NCBI GenBank assembly: GCA_028695395.1
Contig: JAQVJB010000008.1
Location: 1-11,908 of the forward strand
Length of the DNA stretch: 11,908 bases
Origin: Actinomycetota bacterium
GTDB lineage: Bacteria; Actinomycetota; Humimicrobiia; Humimicrobiales; Humimicrobiaceae
Reading direction: 5' to 3'
Position numbers and translations under genes: made by a program. The first letter of the stretch is position 1, and every line of letters starts with the position of its first letter. Positions 7,495 through 11,908 of the stretch are shown piece after piece. The notes beneath the pieces were generated by a model that worked only from the letters and a program-made list of their open reading frames with translations, was not told the origin of the DNA and made no database searches.

Positions 7495-8628
7495 CTATTC
7501 TTCATTTATTATCTTGTCTTTTTCAATTGTAACATTAGACATTATTTTCACGCTAGGGTGTATTACAATTCCGTCTTCAATAATGCTTTTTGAACCGATT
7601 ACAGCCTTTTCAAGTACTGAAGCTCTATTTTTTATCTTTGTATCATATCCTATTATGGCTCCAATCAGGGATGAGTCTTTTCCAATATAACCGCTTCCCC
7701 ATTTTATGCCTCTGTACATTACCGCCCTCTCATCTATTACGGTATTGTCTCCAATAATTATAGGTCCGTATAATTTGGCACCTTTCTTTATTACACAGTT
7801 GTTGCCGATAACAAGAGGAGGTATCATTACTACTTCTTCTTCTATTTTACAATTTTTCCCAAGCCATATCCCGTTATTTATCTGTATTCCCGGTATATTT
7901 ACTTTTACTTTTCCTTCAAGAGCATCGAAATTACCCTGCTGGTATTCTTCGAAACTACCGACATCATTCCAGTAACGTGAATGTTTATACCCGTAATAAG
8001 GGATATCTTCTTTAAGTAATTTAGGGTATAAATCCCTTCCAAAATCATAAAAAGAAGAAGCAGGGATATGCTTGAATATTTCCGGTTCAAAAACATATAT
8101 TCCACTGTTGGCAAGCTTGCTTTTTGCTTCGCCCATAAGCGGTTTCTCCTGAAATCCCATTATCCTGTTATCATTATCCAGAATCACTACCCCGTATTGA
8201 GAAGTATCTTCTACTTCTGTAAGAGCGATTGTGCAGATTCCGCCTTTTTCCTTATGGAATTCAAGAAGTTCTTTTAAATCTATATCTGTGAGAGCATCAC
8301 CACTGAGGATGATAAATGTTTGACCTTCAAAAAAAGACTCTACTTTTTTAACGCCTCCAGCAGTCCCCAAAAGTTCAGATTCATAGGAATAAGTGATTTT
8401 TGTGTTCCATTTTGAACCATCACCGAAATAATCCTTTATTGCTTCAGGATACCAGTGCAGATTGCATACTATTTCATTGAAATTATGTTTTTTAAGCAGT
8501 TCTATTATATGTTCCATTACAGGCTTATTTACAATAGGAGCCATTGGTTTTGATATAAGATCCGTAAGGGGTCTTAACCTCGTGCCAAGACCTGCAGCCA
8601 GGACCATTGCTTTATTTTTTGAAGACAT
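7495..8628 (-). CDS. NDP-sugar pyrophosphorylase with C-terminal beta-helix (probable mannose-1-phosphate guanylyltransferase)
   Basis: A 377-residue enzyme with two domains. Residues 5-235 form the nucleotidyltransferase fold: AMVLAAGLGTRLRPLT (7-22) binds the nucleotide, followed by the SKPMAPIVNKP segment (26-36), ELLGTAGGV (85-93), the metal-site Asp111 in LSGDALTDID, FQEKP (159-163) and a second likely metal Asp in YWNDVG (219-224). Residues about 245-372 are hexapeptide-repeat left-handed beta-helix (IGNNCVIKKGAKL, IIGDNTVIDERAV, VIGSKSIIEDGIVIH). It condenses a sugar-1-phosphate with an NTP. GDP-mannose is my preferred product because a phosphomannose isomerase lies three genes upstream, but glucose-1-phosphate thymidylyl/uridylyl or MurNAc-1-phosphate uridylyl activity cannot be excluded by eye. 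ATG 8628 follows AGGGGAG with six-base spacing. The stop is TAG, the only one among the genes here. Confidence 0.85.
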   Translation of the reverse strand: MSSKNKAMVLAAGLGTRLRPLTDLISKPMAPIVNKPVMEHIIELLKKHNFNEIVCNLHWYPEAIKDYFGDGSKWNTKITYSYESELLGTAGGVKKVESFFEGQTFIILSGDALTDIDLKELLEFHKEKGGICTIALTEVEDTSQYGVVILDNDNRIMGFQEKPLMGEAKSKLANSGIYVFEPEIFKHIPASSFYDFGRDLYPKLLKEDIPYYGYKHSRYWNDVGSFEEYQQGNFDALEGKVKVNIPGIQINNGIWLGKNCKIEEEVVMIPPLVIGNNCVIKKGAKLYGPIIIGDNTVIDERAVMYRGIKWGSGYIGKDSSLIGAIIGYDTKIKNRASVLEKAVIGSKSIIEDGIVIHPSVKIMSNVTIEKDKIINEE

Positions 8629-8698
8629 ATAATTCTCCCCTCAGATTAATACTCATATAATATAATTTTACTTTAATTTTAAAAATAATCACAAAAAA
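8629..8698 (-). other. AT-rich gap between mtnA and the nucleotidyltransferase gene
   Basis: This 70 bp spacer is almost entirely A and T on the minus strand. It contains several TATAAT-like words (for example TTATATTATATG) but no -35 at the right distance, and no hairpin terminator. The only clear signal is the SD AGGGGAG at 8641-8635. A promoter here is possible but not supported. Confidence 0.3.
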
Positions 8699-9763
8699 TC
8701 ACTTAAAAAGCTCTTTTATATTATTCTTAAAGGGATTCTTTATGACTGATTTTTCAGTGATTATTGCTGATATATTGCTATTTGGGGTATAGTCAAAAGA
8801 AGGGTTTTTAACAGGCATATATTCAGGTATTATCTTTTTGCCCATTAACTCTCTTATTTCATTTCCGTCTCTTTCTTCAATAGGTATATCATCTCCAGAA
8901 GAAATATTTATATCTATTGTCGATAAGGGAGCGGCAATAAAAAAAGGAATTTTAAAATGCATTGCAAGAATCGAAACTCCTAATGTCCCTATCTTATTTG
9001 CTGAGTCCCCGTTTGCAGCAATCCTGTCTGCTCCCACAACAACAGCATCTACTTCATTTTTTGACATCATATACGCCGCCATATTATCTGCAATTATGAA
9101 ATAAGGAATTTTTTCTTCATGAAGTTCCCATGCAGTAAGCCTTGCTCCCTGAAGATAAGGCCTGGTTTCATCAACGACTACATTTTCAATTCTTCCTGCT
9201 TCTGCCAGGCTTCTGATAACCCCCAGAGCGGTACCGTAACCTGCAGTTGCAAGAGCTCCTGCATTACAATGAGTAAGTATCTTTAATTTTTCCTTATCAT
9301 TTAAAAAATCACTGAAAGCCTGTATCCCGTTTTTGCCTATCATTTTATTTATCTTTATATCTTCGGCTTCCATTTTCACAGCTTCGCTTACAAGCTTTGC
9401 TTTTACATCTTCAATATTTCTTCCTTTTAAATCAGTAATTGTTTTTCTCATTCTTCTTAAAGCCCAGAAAAGATTTACGGCAGTCGGCCTTGAACTTCCT
9501 ATTTTTACTATTGCTTTTTCCAAAAAATCAACAAAATCTCTTTCTGAATTTCCATTAAACTGGTTTGCGGCAATAGCAACTCCGTAAGCAGCAGTAACCC
9601 CTATGGCAGGCGCACCTCTTACTACCATATCTTTTATTGCGGAGTATATTTTTTCATATGAATCGCAAGTTACATATTCTTTTATGACTGGAAGTTTTCT
9701 CTGGTCTATAAGCTTTAAAGCTTTTCCGTCCCATATCATTGTTCTGACATTACTGGCTGACAA
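8699..9763 (-). CDS. mtnA: S-methyl-5-thioribose-1-phosphate isomerase
   Basis: A 354-residue protein, full length for the family. It converts methylthioribose-1-phosphate to methylthioribulose-1-phosphate, an early step of methionine salvage from methylthioadenosine. Key segments: MIWDGKALKLIDQRKLP (9-25), VVRGAPAIGVTAAYG (47-61), THCNAGALATAGYGTA (164-179) with the probable catalytic Cys166, DETRPYLQGARLTAWE (198-213), and VVGADRIAANGDSANKIGT (242-260) with the probable catalytic Asp246. The R-G-A-P and C-N-A-G-A-L-A motifs together separate MtnA from its eIF2B/ribose-1,5-bisphosphate isomerase relatives. The start is TTG 9763, with AAGGAGA (9777-9771) seven bases upstream; the SD begins directly after the ahcY stop. 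The 15 bp spacing to ahcY supports a shared transcript and a joint role in clearing S-adenosylmethionine by-products. Confidence 0.94.
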   Translation of the reverse strand: MSASNVRTMIWDGKALKLIDQRKLPVIKEYVTCDSYEKIYSAIKDMVVRGAPAIGVTAAYGVAIAANQFNGNSERDFVDFLEKAIVKIGSSRPTAVNLFWALRRMRKTITDLKGRNIEDVKAKLVSEAVKMEAEDIKINKMIGKNGIQAFSDFLNDKEKLKILTHCNAGALATAGYGTALGVIRSLAEAGRIENVVVDETRPYLQGARLTAWELHEEKIPYFIIADNMAAYMMSKNEVDAVVVGADRIAANGDSANKIGTLGVSILAMHFKIPFFIAAPLSTIDINISSGDDIPIEERDGNEIRELMGKKIIPEYMPVKNPSFDYTPNSNISAIITEKSVIKNPFKNNIKELFK

Positions 9764-9778
9764 TACTGATTCTCCTTT

Positions 9779-11044
9779 TTAAGTACCAAGATGCCAGGAA
9801 GAAAGATATTCTTCCTGTTCCGGAGTAAGTTTATCTATTTCTATTCCCATGCTATTTAATTTAAGTTCTGCAATATTCTTATCAATATTTTCAGGTACTG
9901 CATAAACCTTTTTCTCCAGGCTTTTGCCTTCTTTGTTTAAACCGACAATATAGTCTGCACTTAAAGCCTGGTTGGCAAAACTCATATCCATAACACTTGC
10001 AGGATGTCCTTCAGCAGCGCTAAGATTGACAAGCCTGCCTTCAGCAAGAACATATATTCTTCTTCCATCATTCATGATATATTCCTGTACCATCGGTTTT
10101 AAAGTCCTTACGCTTTTTGAATTATTCTTTAAATACTGCAGGTCTATTTCAGCATCAAAATGACCTGAGTTTGCAACTATAGTCCTATCTTTGCATGAAG
10201 ATAATATCGGCTCGCCTATTACATTTTTATTCCCCGTCACTGAAAGAAATATATCTCCTGTTTTTGCAGCTTCGGTATTTTTCATAACATTAAAACCATC
10301 CATCCTGGCTTCTATCGCTTTTAAGGGGTCTACTTCAAGTACGATGACATCTGCTCCCATTCCTTTGGCTCTCATGGCTACCCCTCTGCCGCACCATCCG
10401 TAACCTACTACAACAAATTTCTTCCCGGCAAGCAAAATATTTGTCGCTCTTAAGATACCGTCTATTGTGCTCTGGCCTGTGCCGTACCTATTGTCAAAAA
10501 AATGTTTTGTCTTTGCTTCATTTACCGCAATTATAGGATAAAGAAGAACATTATTGTTCTGCATACTCTTTAATCTTATAACTCCTGTTGTTGTTTCTTC
10601 TGTCCCGCCGATAATGCCGCTTATAAGATCTTTTCTTTTACTGTGAAGCATGGAAACCAAATCTGCACCATCGTCCATTGTAATATTAGGCTTAATATCA
10701 AGTACGCTATTTATGTGATCATAATAGATATTGTTGCCTTCGCCTTTAATAGCATAAGTCGCAATCCCATAATCAAAAACCAGAGAAGCAGCTACATCGT
10801 CCTGCGTGCTTAGAGGATTTGAAGCACAAAGCCTTACATCAGCTCCGCCTGCTTTAAGCGCTATCATCAGATTGGCAGTCTCAGATGTTACATGAAGGCA
10901 TGCACCTATTTTAATGCCTTCAAGCGGTTTTCTTTTGCTGAAATCTTCTTTTATGCTATCGAGTACAGGCATGTCAGCACCTGCCCACTGTATTCTTTCC
11001 TTGCCTTCAGAAGCAAGATTTTTGTCTTTTATATCGTAATCCAT
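9779..11044 (-). CDS. ahcY: Adenosylhomocysteinase (S-adenosylhomocysteine hydrolase), short form
   Basis: A 421-residue cytosolic NAD-dependent enzyme that splits S-adenosylhomocysteine into adenosine and homocysteine, removing a methyltransferase inhibitor. Conserved features: CLHVTSETANL (49-59), SNPLSTQDDVAA (75-86), DDGADLVSMLH (124-134, Asp125), GGTEETTTGV (146-155, Glu150), NEAKTKHFFDNRYGTGQS (175-192, Lys180 and Asp184), the NAD-binding GYGWCGRG (214-221), and LSAAEGHPASVMDMSF (341-356, His347). It lacks the roughly 40-residue insert of many bacterial enzymes and ends in KLTPEQEEYLSSWHLGT rather than the K-P-D-H-Y-R-Y tail, so it belongs to the short archaeal/Thermotoga-like type. ATG 11044 is preceded by GGAGG (11055-11051) at a spacing of six. 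It lies between a hexose-phosphate isomerase and mtnA. Confidence 0.96.
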   Translation of the reverse strand: MDYDIKDKNLASEGKERIQWAGADMPVLDSIKEDFSKRKPLEGIKIGACLHVTSETANLMIALKAGGADVRLCASNPLSTQDDVAASLVFDYGIATYAIKGEGNNIYYDHINSVLDIKPNITMDDGADLVSMLHSKRKDLISGIIGGTEETTTGVIRLKSMQNNNVLLYPIIAVNEAKTKHFFDNRYGTGQSTIDGILRATNILLAGKKFVVVGYGWCGRGVAMRAKGMGADVIVLEVDPLKAIEARMDGFNVMKNTEAAKTGDIFLSVTGNKNVIGEPILSSCKDRTIVANSGHFDAEIDLQYLKNNSKSVRTLKPMVQEYIMNDGRRIYVLAEGRLVNLSAAEGHPASVMDMSFANQALSADYIVGLNKEGKSLEKKVYAVPENIDKNIAELKLNSMGIEIDKLTPEQEEYLSSWHLGT

Positions 11045-11076
11045 TAACTTCCTCCAAATGTGAATTTTAAGGTTAT

Positions 11077-11088
11077 AATAATATTATT
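11077..11088. repeat. 12 bp AT-only palindrome in the isomerase-ahcY gap
   Basis: AATAATATTATT is a perfect inverted repeat in the 57 bp gap between the isomerase stop (11102) and the ahcY start (11044). It could be an operator or part of a promoter, as the minus strand reads TATTATTATAACC here. In such AT-rich spacer, chance is a sufficient explanation. The gap is too short for a SAM or SAH riboswitch. Confidence 0.2.
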
Positions 11089-11101
11089 GTGTTTTTTATT
11101 T

Positions 11102-11908
11102 TCAAATTTCCGCAAGCTTTGTTTTCAATGTAATTATTTTATCAATAGGAGTAGGGTCGACTCCGTTCAGCAGCGCAAGATAAACGCTTGTAATCCCGCC
11201 AAGATAAATAATGCTCAGCACTTTTTCAATAGGCGTCTTGCCTTTTATGTCTATCTCTATTATATCTGCAAAATTATCCCTGATAATCTCTTTAGTTATT
11301 TTTATTCTTGCATTCATTCTTTCAGATGCATCTTTATCAATAAAATAAATAAGGACAAATTCTTTTGTTGTCTTCTTAAGCCTTTCCCAGCCTACAGTTT
11401 CATTATGATTGAGTTCCGGGAATTCATTAAAGAATGCCGGAGTTTTGGAGTTTTCATTTATCTGGCATTTCCATCTGTAGGCAACAGGAGATAATTCGCT
11501 TTCAAAACTATATATTACTGGCAGAAAATTACCTATTTTTGCCGCTAATTGCTTGGCAGGATTATCTTTAAAAGGAACTTCCCTGTTATATTCTTTTGCC
11601 AGAAATGAGATTAATTTAATGGCATTTTCTAAATCTTCTTTCCCTATTGTAGACAGCCCTATCTTATTAAGCAGGATAAGTAATGGTATCATAAGATAAC
11701 CTGAAGCTGCTCTTGGCTGAAGCCCTCCCGGGATTTTTATTAAAAATTTTTTATTTTCATTAGCTATTATTTCTGCATTACCCCCTGAGGATATGAAAAT
11801 TATTTCACATTTTCTTTTTAATGCTTCCTCTGCAGCAGTTAAGGTCTCCTCGGTATTGCCAGAATAAGTCAAAGCAATGACCAGCCAGTCTTTATTGATA
11901 TAAGCCGG
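11102..11908 (-). CDS. Bifunctional phosphoglucose/phosphomannose isomerase (SIS domain), 5' end missing
   Basis: The frame is open from the right edge (first visible codon at 11908) to TGA at 11102, giving 268 residues. The family is usually about 320-360 residues, so roughly 60-90 N-terminal residues are missing. No start is visible; the TTG at 11872 is an internal leucine. In visible numbering, TYSGNTEET (14-22) is the sugar-phosphate-binding SIS motif, SSGG (40-43) follows, and GGLQPRAASGY (61-71) is characteristic of the bifunctional PGI/PMI class. Glu152 in INENSK and His168 in LNHNE are 16 residues apart, the spacing I recall for the catalytic pair of the crenarchaeal enzyme. The end GVDPTPIDKIITLKTKL is also typical. 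It interconverts glucose-6-P, fructose-6-P and mannose-6-P, feeding glycolysis and, with the nucleotidyltransferase downstream, probably GDP-mannose synthesis. A phosphomannomutase may lie upstream. Confidence 0.9.
   Translation of the reverse strand, partial: PAYINKDWLVIALTYSGNTEETLTAAEEALKRKCEIIFISSGGNAEIIANENKKFLIKIPGGLQPRAASGYLMIPLLILLNKIGLSTIGKEDLENAIKLISFLAKEYNREVPFKDNPAKQLAAKIGNFLPVIYSFESELSPVAYRWKCQINENSKTPAFFNEFPELNHNETVGWERLKKTTKEFVLIYFIDKDASERMNARIKITKEIIRDNFADIIEIDIKGKTPIEKVLSIIYLGGITSVYLALLNGVDPTPIDKIITLKTKLAEI

Noticed and set aside
11045..11101. SAM or SAH riboswitch upstream of ahcY
   Set aside because: The gap is only 57 bases, AT-rich, and lacks GC-rich paired elements; only an AT palindrome and a strong SD are visible.
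11060..11494. Plus-strand reading frame of 144 codons with Cys- and Phe-rich product
   Set aside because: It lies antisense to the well-supported PGI/PMI gene, has a low-complexity composition typical of a reverse-frame shadow, and has no recognisable domain.
1..11908. Defence system, mobile element, CRISPR array or other novel accessory module
   Set aside because: Every stretch over about 95 bp is covered by a recognised housekeeping gene on one strand, and no repeats, integrase, transposase or atypical-composition island was seen.

Overview
The window is a densely packed, single-direction block of housekeeping genes. All ten genes are on the minus strand, so transcription runs from high to low coordinates. 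Base composition is AT-rich (roughly 35-40% G+C by eye). Gaps between genes are under about 95 bp, and I see no rRNA, tRNA, CRISPR array, insertion sequence, phage gene or clear rho-independent terminator.

Layout in transcription order: (1) the end of a SIS-family bifunctional phosphoglucose/phosphomannose isomerase, cut by the right edge; (2) adenosylhomocysteinase (ahcY, short form); (3) methylthioribose-1-phosphate isomerase (mtnA); (4) an NDP-sugar pyrophosphorylase with a left-handed beta-helix tail, probably making GDP-mannose; (5) a ComF-family phosphoribosyltransferase-like protein; (6) long-form hibernation factor (hpf); (7) secA; (8) prfB (release factor 2), split by an in-frame UGA that needs a programmed +1 frameshift; (9) ftsE; (10) ftsX; and then the start of a secreted coiled-coil protein of the PcsB/CwlO/EnvC type, cut by the left edge.

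The genes fall into functional groups: hexose-phosphate and activated-sugar supply (PGI/PMI plus nucleotidyltransferase), S-adenosylmethionine by-product recycling (ahcY, mtnA), ribosome and secretion functions (hpf, secA, prfB), and a cell-wall hydrolase control module (ftsE, ftsX and the secreted coiled-coil partner). The run comF-hpf-secA-prfB-ftsE-ftsX resembles the arrangement I recall from Bacillota. A SIS isomerase and ahcY upstream of comF-hpf-secA recalls the Mycobacterium region around secA1. An SD-led Gram-positive-type (Terrabacteria) lineage is therefore likely. My best guess is a low-GC, deep-branching actinobacterial or related uncultured lineage, but this rests on remembered gene order, not on a search.

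I did not find a previously undescribed system. The most informative items are the intact prfB recoding site (which reconstructs a full 373-residue RF2), the FtsEX-linked secreted coiled-coil protein whose catalytic domain lies outside the window, the mixed gene order, and a ComF protein with a divergent central loop.
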